Under the pieces are notes generated by a model. It did no database searches, was not told the DNA's origin, and saw only the letters and a program-made list of their open reading frames with translations. The translations under genes and the position numbers were made by a program. DNA of 64,000 bases from Ectocarpus siliculosus (Eukaryota > Sar > Phaeophyceae > Ectocarpales > Ectocarpaceae). Every line of letters begins with the position of its first letter. Position 1 is the first letter of the stretch. Positions 49,401-60,900 of this stretch are shown one piece after another. Where the stretch lies: the NCBI GenBank assembly GCA_000310025.1, contig FN649750.1, positions 4,319,246-4,383,245 on the forward strand. Reading direction: 5' to 3'.

Positions 49401-51333
49401 TACCGGTCGCACCAAAACATACTTCTACGTTGTAATCCCATCTAAACTACGCTGCCCGTACCACCCGGGGCTTCGTATTGCTATGCTGCAGCGTCTTGAA
49501 CGGTAGCGGCAAAATGTTTGGGATGATGCCACAAGAACGAACTGCATCGTCAGACCATACGAGGTTGTCGAAAATGCAAGGAAATGCAATAGCCCCAAGA
49601 GTCAGCGGAGGATTACGCAAATCCACCTGTCTCTTCACATCAAACTCTCTTGGGTGGTTAATGCTCTGCGGGCGCGAGGAGAACAGGGCCGCGGTAACGA
49701 AAAGTAACAAAGCGGAAGACTTGGTGCTGACGACACACGTGGAGATATGTCGTATTCCCTCCTCCGTATGTGTAGTTCTATCCCCGGATCCCTGACGGCT
49801 GGAACATGCGCGAAACACCTTGTCTTCGTCTTCGGCCGGTAGCGGACGCTCTGTTTTCGCCAACCTCAACCCATCCATTTGTGCCATCCCCCGGTGAAAA
49901 CTTCCAGTCGTCGTTCGCAGCTCGGTGTGGGAACATGGGAGAATGGGGCTGTTCCTATGCCACTCACCAAGTACTCTACCAAAGCCTGATGTCCTCCCGC
50001 GGCAGCCCAATGCAAGGGGGTTCGTCCGTCCTGTCAGGACGAACGGATGCAACAAAATATCGAAAAAACATGCAACGATCACGAGCAACAACTCTTTGGT
50101 GGCCTAATTGTCCTGGAAAAAAGGGGGTTGGAACTCGCATTCTAGTGCAACCTCTGTCAACACCTACAACCTTAGCGGTGGCAAAATCAACCGGGCCTTG
50201 AACAAACACGACGGTCTCTTAAACGCGTTGGCTCTGTCTACCAGTAGATCTGATCGTCTGCATGCACACTTCAGGAGCATGCCCAGTTTCCAGTCTCTGC
50301 GGTCTATTCTAGGCGCCCTTTGTGAGGTACGCAGTAAACACAAAGCAGTGCCTCTGCCGCAGCGTACATAAATTTACACGAGATGATCGTCTACACTAAG
50401 ACTACAACAGATGGCTGTAGCACCTGGTAATTCGTCTCTACTGTAGTACGAGCGATCTATTGTTCTTGCTCAGCTCTGTAACGAGGACTTGTTTGCCACA
50501 GCACAGCACACACCTCTTTAGCTACAAGCCTCGCCCACACACCCCTAGTGGCATCAAGGGCCGAGCGCTAGTGCACACACCCCTAGTGGCATCAAGGGCC
50601 GAGCGCTCCCGCCAGCGAGGACTCTAAGGTTTCTCGTTTACAGTAAGTTCCTGGAAAACTACGTATACAATCACTGAGAGACTGCCCTGATGGTATGGGC
50701 GCAACAACAACGCCTCGCGAACTGGTCTTCACCCCCAGACAGGAACAAGTCCGGAGGGGGGGTCACTCCTGTTCGTGTCAATCTGTAGCTTTGCGGCTGC
50801 ACCGCTGTTCCCCTTCACTGATGACTCGGGGATCGTGCAGTTGGGGTTGCGGCAACCGTCGCCCACTAGTCTAAGCTAGTGCTGTGGACCTCTGTCCACT
50901 CTTCGCAGCGTTTCCTCCCTGTGCCTCTGCGTGCCTTGGCAACTTTATTCTACCGAAGCCGCGTGTGCTGGTTGGCATGGCGCCGGGTCGTCAAACAGTT
51001 GGGTTGCATTTTGTCCTCCGTATTGCTGCTGTTGTGGGGAGTGTCGACGGCACACACAAGAACGTTTGAAATTCCGCTCGCACCACTCTAGGGTGGCATT
51101 ACAGCACCATGGTGAGGTGAGACTGGTGCGGAGATATGTACATATCTGACGAGATTACTTATAGCCCATAGGTACAGGGTGGATGGAGGTACCAATTAAC
51201 CCACCTCGTCTCTCGCGTTAGGATCTTCTCCCAGCTCAATCCTCCCTCGCACAAGGTTCGCATCTCCCTCGTACGCTGACAGATGAAGCGCCGACATGCC
51301 TGTGGGTGGTGTAGTGCCTGCAGCACGCATCAT
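46451..51333 (-). CDS. Ankyrin-repeat protein, small, repeats only
   Basis: Minus-strand exons: 51333-51205, 50030-49968, 49313-49204, 48485-48365, 47603-47543, 47079-47045, 46591-46451; phases agree, giving 219 residues. The chain reads as about six consecutive ankyrin repeats: GMSALHLSAYEGDANLV, DGRTPLHWAAAGGHQALVEYL, DGLSPLASAVAANKIVVAAF, a divergent repeat with RQAVLHFHKARPEVIRLLL, DKWGNTPLHRCICGESQDHL, and GNTALHRATEEGLKKLASRL followed by IEAGADASRLNKEGEKAA. Introns often fall near repeat joins. There is no signal peptide, membrane segment or other domain, so it is probably a cytosolic or nuclear protein-binding scaffold; the partner is unknown. The size and shape resemble proteasome-assembly type ankyrin proteins (gankyrin-like), but this is only a guess. 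The start could be either of two adjacent ATGs. The exon 47079-47045 is a 35-bp microexon. Confidence 0.85.
50536..50605 (+). repeat. Two-copy tandem repeat, 38-bp period
   Basis: A block starting CACACACCCCTAGTGGCATC is repeated at 50574 without visible change over 32 bp, in intron 1 of the ankyrin gene. Confidence 0.9.
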
Positions 51334-51541
51334 GTGCAAAGACAGCGACTGGCTCTACCAGGGGATATATCAAGATCAACCCCTGGTTTTCCATGGAGGC
51401 ATTTGGTTCACGACCGAACCTATCCCGTACTGCTGCCGCCAATCGCGAAGCAACACGGAGCTTTGAGCTTTGCCTTTTCATGGCAGCAGCAGCAGCAGCA
51501 GCGACTGCGCACAGTGGGCAGCATTCTCTCGTGAGGGTGGG
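51334..51541. promoter_or_regulatory. Likely bidirectional promoter between ankyrin and carrier genes
   Basis: 208 bp separate the ankyrin ATG (51333, minus) and the carrier ATG (51542, plus). A CAG-repeat tract at 51483-51502 lies in the carrier leader. No TATA box is evident. Confidence 0.55.
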
Positions 51542-54500
51542 ATGGGCCCTGCCGGGTCGCCATCGAGGGGTGCACATGCCGTCGCACCCCCTCCGCCTCT
51601 CGCCCATGCGTTGTCGGGGGCTGTGGGTGCCGTTGTTGCCATGGCCTTGCTGTACCCGTTAGACCAAGTGAGGGCTATTCTACAGGTAGGTGCGGTCTCC
51701 TGGCTGAGTGCCCTAACTTTGCTGAGCTGATGCGCTCTGAAAAGTAAGTGTACAAGGGTTTGTCGGTTGGGGGGAGGAGTGAAGACTGCGAGAGGTCGTT
51801 GATACAGCACCCACGCCACACACCGCGGGCAAGGAAACCATCGTGCAGAAAAATGCACAAAATGCGCGGAGACAGACATGCGTAGGTAGGTGCGGAACGA
51901 TACGGTGGTGTGACCGGAGGGGGACCTCTAGCCTGCTGTACTGTAGTAGCATGTTCAAGGAAGTGCTGACCTACTGCTGGATTAATGTGGAGTGCAGTGG
52001 GATTGCTGGTCGTCGGTGTGGCATCTGGTGTACGACTGCAAGAGTTGTCTTTGGTTGGCTGTCGCCCCTCTAACGCCGGGCGTTCTGTGTGTACATCGTG
52101 TATTTTCAAAAACCAAGTCTCTGCTACAACCCTTGCGTACATTTATATCTTGACAAGAGCGAGGGTGCGGTCGATGCTGTCGCTCCAAAGAGGGCAGGCA
52201 AAAACAACAGCAGCTGAGCATCGGCTCTATGACGTCGAGTGACTTAACTTGGATGTAGTAATCAGATTGATTCAATGGTGGAATAGCCCGAAGGAGCGGT
52301 TCGCGGCTCGAACCGCAACTTCGTTGTTATCATCAACTTTAAAACATGTACATACAGCAGTTGTATGGATACAGCAGTTGTATGCATACGATGGGCTTGT
52401 CGTAGACGTAGCGAACGTGTTGACATACATGGACCGTATCGAAATATCGAAATATCCTACAAGATCGTTGGCGAGATCGATTACAAAGTTGGTACCATTC
52501 ATACGGCGTATGACATATGGCCACATTCGATAAATACCCCACAGAGCTCTCGAGGTTATCTTGCAGAAGCTTCAATAAAGCTTGTACTATGCGTCCCACG
52601 AGATCCCATCCGCCCAATACCGACCACCCACCCAATAGAGGGACCCCGACTGCCGTACCGATGTTGGAAGACGTGGTTGTCGGGGAAGTTACCGCACGCT
52701 CGGGTGTTGGCACAAGATTCTCAAGAAAAATTCAAAAAGAGTGAGGATCCGATGAAAACCCGCTCTTGTACATACGTATGGCGGTGTGTGCGTAGGGCCG
52801 ATGAACCATTCCTGCTTTTTTTGTTTCTGTGTTTTTAGGTTGACGATGACTTGGCCAAGGAGTGCTCTGCTCCGGGAGGAGCGGGCGTGCTAGGTGCGTT
52901 GTCGCGCCTGGTGCGGAGGCACGGGAGGGCGGGGCTTTGGCGAGGGATGGTGCCGGTCCTCATCACCATGGGCGTTTCGAACTTCGTGTACTTCTACTGT
53001 TTCACAGGCATGAAGGTGCGGTGGATGCATGCTGCACGCTCGCGAAACGGTTCTACAAAGGCAATGTTTGCATAGTTGATGGCCCTCGAGTCCACGGTAC
53101 ATTCAATAGGGCGGGGAGGCGAGAAAGACATGCGTGCTGGCTCTTTTCGCGGTTGGGTGTTGCCATCACGTGCCGGAATGAGGCGCAGTCGGCCCAGGCC
53201 ACAGGAAGCACTGCCTGCAGAGCCGCGTTGAGGGGGCTGAGGCGTACCAGACCAACGGAACACAGGACCGCCTGCCCCCTCTGGAGAAAGTCGTTTTGGT
53301 GCACGCGTCCCCCCCACGCCTAAAGAGTAGGTACCTGGTCTAGCCACCCGGATCAAAGTATTCTTATCAAGATGTCTACAACCTCCCCTAAATACTGACG
53401 GTGCACGCAACGCGCGGAAACGAGCGATCTTCCGTTAAACGTACACCGTTGTCATCACAGGCGGCCTTGCTGTCGAGACGACGCGTTCTGAGGGCTCGAG
53501 GCGTACGGGCGGGTGGTGCCGCAAAACCTTTAGCCGGGGGGGCTAGAGGAGAGGGCGGGGGGGGGCTAACCCCGCTTGAGAGCGTGGTCGCGTCGACGAT
53601 TGCAGGAGTTATTAATGTCTTGGCGACGACGCCGCTTTGGGTTTCCAACCTTCGAATCAAGGCCGGGAATGGTGTGGGAGGGCTCTTTTCAACCCTTGGG
53701 TCCATTGGACGGTGAGGATCTTTCTTCTTCTCGAGTTGATTGGAAAGCATGTCTTCAAGTCACGTACCGTGGTCACGAGAGCTTGATGTTTACCCGAACC
53801 GCTCTAACGTTTCTTACACGAAGTTTTGCCCTGCGGAAATCACGTAGTCCTCACCCGGTAGCTTCTTTCGCATAGGACAATATTGAGCTGTCTGAGGAGA
53901 ACGTTGATTCGACCCTTCCACGTGGGGCGGATACGCACACACATGATTTCTGGTGGATGGACAGATGAGCTCATCGCCCAAGAAGAACTCATGGTTGTCG
54001 GTACCCAACGAACGACATTATTTACGGCCAATCTTGCATTGATCACAAACGCGCACCCCTTCACACACACCCGACGCGGGCAATCATTTTGACTGGTGAA
54101 CCTTTGCCTTCATTTCCGCCGGCTTCAAACACGTTCCCTGCCCGGTATCACCCGGGCGGACTTTTTCAAAATCCCAAACCATGGCGCGGCGGCCATGATG
54201 GCACCACCACCACCTGCAACGACGTGGACCCCCCTCCTAACATCAATTCCCGTGACGTCATCCCAAACCGGGCCCTGCAACACCACCTCGCTCAACTCGT
54301 CAGCCACGAGGGCCTAGCAGGACTCTGGTCTGGCACAGCCCCATCCCTCGTTCTGGTTTCGAATCCCATCATCCAATTCGTCGTGTACGAGACGCTCAAG
54401 CAAGCTTTGGGCCGGCGTCACAGCCACCGGAACGGGGAGGCGCGGCGGATAATTACACAACCACCAGATCCCCGATCTGCCGCTGGCGGTGGCAGCCGCG

Positions 54501-56069
54501 GGGGTGCGGGCAGGCCGTCAGTGGGTTTGCGGAGCCACGAGGCGTTTTTGTTGGGTGCCACGGCGAAGACGATCTCGACACTGGTCACGTATCCGTTACA
54601 GTTGGCCCAGGCGAAGCTGCGAGCTGGTCGGGCAGCTCGGGGGGGGGTGAGCCACCAAGAATATATACCCCGGCGGAAATCCGCCTCAAAGATACATGCC
54701 CGTCGACCTTGTGCAGCATGTACTTGGTTCAGTGTTTTTTAGTAGGATTAACTCATCGAATGTTGTGGGTGCCAATTGCACATATGTATGCGAGGACGTT
54801 GCCGAGGCCACGGGAGGTGCTCTTTTGTGTGATGCAATGCCCGGCTCCCACGTTAGGAAGGTAGTCGTGCTGAGATTGGTTTAAAGTTAGCTTGTGGGGC
54901 GACCCACTAAAAGTTCACAGGAGCGACAATTTCTTCTGGTTGTTTTGGCAGCCGACCCTCCCCCCCCCGACCTCCGCCCACCCCCAGATTGTTTAGCACG
55001 ATGAACCCGCATTTAGTCGCCTGTTTGGATTCCGACTCTTATCTCGTCCTGTGTGTGCTGTGACGTCAAAGGGCACTTGGCAGGGGCAGTGTAATGAGCA
55101 GGACGATTCATCATCTCCAGGTGGTGCAAGGGGGGGCTTTCGCAGCGGGGTTGCTTGGCAGTTGCTGACTTGCTGGTCCGGTACTGTGGATGTCCTGGTG
55201 AGTCCATCGAAGCTGTCGCGAGTCATTGCTCACGCCCACCATCAAGTTGATCGGAAAAGTGCGCATCTACCTGTGGTTGTTTTATCATGAATCTAGCCAT
55301 GTCGGTACTCAAAACGGGCAAGGTACCAAATGCAGCCAATCGGATATGCCCAACGATGACTGCACCAACCGCACCAGTCCGGAGTACGTGGACTACCAAC
55401 GTGCTGTTCCCGATCCCACGTAGAGCAAGCGCCATTCATGTCACTACGGGCTCATTTCTCCTGGCCTGGTGGGGATGTGTGTGTTTGTGCAAAACCTGTG
55501 GTGCAGCACGACGAGGGAAACAAGCCGCTGTTTGTCCGCTGAAACCCTCGTGGTTGTCTCTTTCGTTGGCCCTTGCCCACCTTTACGCCCATCACGCATG
55601 GCCACCCACTCTATATAGGTATCGGTGTGTCGCCGAAACGGGGTTGGGGGGATGTACCAGGGCATGCGAGCGAAGCTCCTCCACACGGTGCTTACCAGTG
55701 CTTTGCTCTTCCTGGGGTACGAGCGGCTTCTCGAGGTAACGGCTATCATACACCTTTCTGTTTTACATTTCTCCCTGCGAATCTGCGGATGTACAGCTGA
55801 ACCTTTTTTTGTAGCTTGGACAGTTTCGAACAGTAGTAGTCCCGTTTTTTCTTCATCATTGGCATCGAAAAACGATGCGGAGCTCAATGGGATCGCGCAG
55901 CGTAACGTACAGAACTAGCCGTGCCGACGAAGTTCCATCCGATCGAGTGCTGAGTTTGTGTCCCCACGGTCTTGGCCAAGCCTTTTGTGAGCCTGTTGCC
56001 GCACACGAATCACGGCGAACCCCGCCGATGGCTGTGTCTTCTTCCTTGCCCGACGCACGGAGCAGGTGA
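51542..56069 (+). CDS. Mitochondrial carrier family protein, peroxisomal nucleotide-carrier type (PMP34/PXN-like)
   Basis: Exons: 51542-51685, 52839-53015, 53461-53711, 54304-54646, 55162-55197 (36 bp), 55619-55735, and probably 55815-56069; phases agree, giving about 440 residues. All three carrier signatures are present: YPLDQVRAILQ, TPLWVSNLRIK and YPLQLAQAKLR, each followed by a helix and a segment such as RAGLWRGMVPV, EGLAGLWSGTAPS or GVGGMYQGMRAKLLHT. The TPLWV-N-R form of repeat 2 is typical of the peroxisomal carriers for ATP, CoA and NAD, rather than of mitochondrial ADP/ATP exchangers; location and substrate are inferred. The long Gly/Arg insertion in exon 4 (about 40 residues) is unusual. 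The 3' end is uncertain: exon 6 may read through to a stop ending at 55918 instead of splicing at GAG|GTAACG. Confidence 0.82.
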
Positions 56070-57921
56070 TTGCAAACAGCATGGCAGCGACGACTGAGGC
56101 ACCACCACCACCGCTCTTGCCGGTGCCAGGGTCTACGGTTGCTGCTGCTACTGCTGCCGGGCTCCACAGCAGCATTCCAAAGCCATGCCGCAACGCGCCT
56201 GTCTCGTAGAAATTTGCGTCAACCGTGACAGGGATATTAATTTTTGTGTTTGTGTATATCAGCGGTGTTTGAAATTGGTGACAGGGAGCCAGGTTCAAAG
56301 ATTTTTCGTTTTGTGGTACGGTCGTGTGGCCCTAGTTCCAGTGAGCAGTCAGCGTGCGCGGTAGCATAGGTATGTCAACAAGGCACAGCCAGCGTAGATT
56401 TAATTGAGTTTCACGGCCTCATGACCAAAAACTCGCGTGTGCATAGAATAGAGTGAGTGCTTGCGTGTGAGGTAGTCTTCTTCGGGTCCGCGATCATTTG
56501 GAATAAAGGTTTCCGGCGTTAGTACAAGTCCTGCGAGCGTCCCGTCTCCCCCGCAAAGGCAGCCCTTCCTACTGACACGGCAAAGGGGCATCTGTGGGGA
56601 CGCCGTGTATATCGCGAAGACAGAGGCGCCGTATATATGTGCATGGCACACGACTTAGCTCTCCCGTTGGGATTCAGCGAAGTCCTGGCGATCACCTTGA
56701 AGCACTCTTTTTCCGGGCCCGACTTTGTTTGCCACACCACGTGGACCTCCTTGAGCACATCCCACTCGCTACTGCAGTGTCATGTCTCCATACGGGAGAA
56801 CCAGGAGGAGTCGACAAGGTCGCGTCAACATCAGATGCCGGGGCCAGCGTTGTGTGCTGATGCAGAGCCAAAGCGAGATAGTATGTGCCACCATACTAAA
56901 CGTTGCGGTAATACTGAGGAGTGCGATAGTGGCGGGCTCGAAAATAAGCCCCGAACTTCAGCACTTGAAGCGAGGCTGCTCATATGACCCCATAAAAGGA
57001 GGCCCCGCACGACAGTTTCGGTCGTGATAGCCACCATCCAAGTTCGACTGTGGGTTGGTCCACGTCAAACACGCAGAAGATCTATTCTTGATTGGAAGAG
57101 GCGGTCGCACAAACTCTGGCGTGGACTGGTTGGACTGTGGTGCTTTCGACGGCTGTAGCCCGGAAGCCGGGAACATCTTCGTCCATCACAAGCTCATGAG
57201 CACCACCGCGGGGAGGCACAAGGCCAACGTTGAGATGCTCTCCGGAATCATTAAGTCCATCGCGAGGTCCGAGGGCGGCAGCGGCATGAGATACTCGCAC
57301 AAAACGAAATTCGCTTGGGCTCCGCCCCATCAGCCTCTCTTGCACAATTTACCTACGGATCACAAGCAAGAGCTTCACAGTACAAGTCGGCACATCAACA
57401 CGTAACGCACATCACAACACTTGCGCGAGACAAAACTCACTATCAGTAACACCAACGCGACGGGCACCACCTGACAGGCAACTAAAAGTCCCAAGTGGAC
57501 ACGAACCTACAACACGATAGTTCTAGGCCGAACTCAGTTCCAAATCGCTCAAGTCTTGGAGCGAGGTACAGCTGGCTCTCTGCCGGCGCCGTGTCTTCTC
57601 CGGGCCAACCGAGCACTCGAGTTCTGTTTAACCACTCTTCGCATCACCACGGCAAAGATAGAAGTCGAGGGATGCATCACATGGATCGAGCACAGATACG
57701 CAGTCCTACACACCGTCTTCGAGGTAATTGGTGACCAAAACGACGAGTTCGAGGACCTGTCATGTTGTTGCTACAGTCGAAGCGACGGGCCCGCAGCCGA
57801 TCGTCGCTTAGCCGCTGCTGTTTAACTCGTTCCTAAAAATCGCTCAACTCTACTCCTACCTATGTATTTACGGCGTGCAGCAGTTTCGTTGAATATACAA
57901 GGCTGACCAGTTCGGCACGAC
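56070..57921. other. Unresolved region with protein-like open frames on both strands
   Basis: Plus-strand segments near 56646-56765, 57107-57300 (including HHKLMSTTAGRHKANVEM) and 57600-57723, and a minus-strand segment near 56640-56780 (including WDVLKEVHVVWQTK), look coding by composition. Opposing frames share the same wobble position, so base bias cannot decide the strand. I could not chain exons in either direction or recognise a family. The region also holds the 3' ends of the carrier and NPC1-like genes. Confidence 0.3.
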
Positions 57922-60900
57922 TTACGCCGACGGGACGGAACTTTTTTCCTTCGTTTCTTCCTCGGCTTGATACAGAGCAGCGACCCCATTATCTCGCAAA
58001 AACCGTTCCTCCGCGTCACCACCCCCCCAGGCATCTCCTATCCCTCCGTGGCAGCGCTGCTCCCGGTTCCAGCCTAGCGCCCCTCCCCCCCTGGGCGTCC
58101 TGCCACCTCCCAACTCGTAGTAACCCCCGCTGTCCCCGTGCACGCCGGCTTGGTCGTCAGCTTGGTGGCTTGGCGAAGGGAAGTGGGCGTCGTCGTCATC
58201 GTGCATCTCGCCCCAACCGTCTTCTTGGTCCTGTGTCCAGGAGTTGAGTCTGGGGAGGCGTACGACCGGGGGAGGGGTACCCTTCGGCCCGCACATGGAC
58301 AGAAGCACGGGAAGCACCGCGAGTCCCTGCGGACGGGTTGGCGGTGGGCGTCGAACGCATGAAGGACGGAGGAAAATGATTTGAAGGAGATCGCTGGGAT
58401 CGTGAACGGCCTGTTGATGCATGCGATAGAAGGCTATATAGAACGCCGTCCTCGGTCAACCGCAAAGAAAGAATATATATTTCAAGGAAATGCTGAGAAG
58501 AGATGTTCTGAAGGAGATGCTGTGAAGGAGATCGATGGGATCGTGAACGGCCTGTTGACGCGGAAGAGGGCTATAGGAGTAGAACGCCGTCCTCGGTCAA
58601 CAGCAACCTACGGTCTGCCTCCTTTAACGCCAACATGGACCCAATAAGTTAGCTACGAAATACACGTGAAGGTGGAAGCAGGACCAACAACACCACAGCA
58701 ACAGGAGGCGCCGCCACCTGCTTTTTAGCAACGACACACACACACTAGGGCAATCGCATATAGTGCATTGCGCATTTTTCGAACTTTGGCCTCCTTCCAG
58801 GGACCCTAATTTTCCCCGCTGGCACTGACGTCTTTTCATTGGTCAGTCAGTTAGCGCGGTCGATGCCAAAAAAAAGACGAATGCACATTTCGTGTTTTCA
58901 ACTGCACTGACACTGACATATTTTTCATTCGTCAGCCGGTTAGCGCGGACGATGCCAATATGAAAGACAAACACACATACCTGGAAGGCTCCTACCGCCA
59001 CGGTCGCCATGTACATCCGGAAGTAATAAACTCGGAAGAGCAGGGAGGGAGCAATAGCTAAAACACTGACACCGACGAGCTTGGTGAGAGTGATCCCCGT
59101 CAGCACGGAGGCGCCCGCGCTCTTCATCGCCGCCTCCGCTCGCTCTTGCCTGATGATCGGTGGATCGGTAGCAATCCGACAAGCGTGGTCGTTGTTTTGA
59201 GTTTCCGTTGACTTGAGTAGGTTCCAATAAGCCAAACTATTAGTAAAGGCTATGTTATGAGTGGATGGGTTCGTGGTGCCCCCTGCCGGAGGGACAGCAG
59301 CCAACATGTGCGGCGCGAGGGGGGCTGTAGCCCCATCGCTTCGCTTTGGTAGGTGCATGGTGTCGTCGGTGACTACAATCGTGGCACTGAAAAAGCAAAC
59401 AATATTAACACCTCCGGAGACATGGTATATTCGCCAAGTCTAACGGCACGACTCGACCTAACAGCACTGTCAAACGTTGGGTCGCACACAAGATGTACAA
59501 CTTTGAAACAACGAGCAACAACCCACGCACAGCAGTGCAAGAAGGATGTAGCTTGCTGACACCAATGCCATACAACGCACACCTCACCTCGTCCCCAGTG
59601 CGCGTTGAAAGGCCATGGCCACGTGCAAGCAGAATTCCACAGACAGCCCAAGTGACATCACCTGCACAACAACAATTGCCACAAATTTTCGCAGGACCGG
59701 ACGGAGCATGTTAACACCAAGCACTCGCCGCTGTACTCGTTTCTATGACAGAATCGCAACTATCCTGATCACCACTACTGTCGAGCTCTTCTTGATAACA
59801 ATTGGACGAGGAGTTGAAGGCACGAGCAAGAGCTAGAGAATAGTTTTTTCTGCACATGGCCATCATAACAACAACAACGACAACAGCAACAACCTCTACA
59901 TCTGAGTGGGGAGCGATCTAGGCATACGCGTACATTATCGAACACCATCTTTGTCGCAAGCGGAAGTTCTCGATCTACTTTTCTACCTCTCGATACTTGC
60001 CGGAAAAGCTCCTCATGCGCCGAACATGAGCGGCTGACTTAAATTGACGTGACTCACCAGGTTACAGACAGAAACGGCGTTGATCGATACGGCGTATGGT
60101 GCCAAGGACACCACTCCCCACGCCCACACCTGGCAGGCAAGGGGTGTGTATTTCAGTGTGACCCGAGGTTTGACGAGAGGAGGTGGAGAGGGGGGTCAAC
60201 GGGGGGAACGGCTCCCGGGATCTTGTAGACATCCTGCTTCCATGTCATTCTTCTCGAGGTACAGCGGACAAGCAGAGCGATGTGCAGCCCTACATGTCGG
60301 GTGTTCGGGTGTGCTTTCGGTTGTTTCCAAAATCACCAAAAAGGTGCCGCTGCACGCTACACCTCACCCGTGCATGATGCTAGCTTGCACAGTGTCGCCA
60401 TTCAAACAACCCCAAACAATAGTTTAACCGTGCAGTGCATCAATGGAATATTCTTGAGCCCCCACCCCTCCCACTCCAAATAAAAACACCTCTGGGAGAC
60501 GCTTCCTACGGACGTCGCGAGAAAGGACGTTTTCATACCAATATACCCTGGGTGGGGCAATCAATATAAGGGTTTCATCGTGCGGCAACGACGTCAGAGC
60601 AAGGGCGCCATTTCGCTCTCACCAATCCGACTATGCCGAGTGTTGTACCGAGCACGAGCGAAGACACCATGGTCGCGATGGCGAAACCGGACAGGACCGC
60701 AATGGACAAGAACACTACGGCAAGAGCTAGCGCGACGTTCTGCAGAGCCACGCCCTGTGCGAAAAACAAGGGTAGAGCGGGGAAGAAAAGAAGCAAAAAA
60801 CGACGTCGAAAGTTGTCCTGTAAGCAGCAGCGCGAAACACAGAAAGGAGAAAAGGCCACAACGACACTTGCAGGCAATCTTCCTTCGTTCGTCAGCAAGT

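Noticed and set aside
53969-54303. Carrier exon 4 beginning upstream in the open stretch
   Set aside because: The stretch is open but not carrier-like; the first AG after the AG-free zone gives exact phase and homology.
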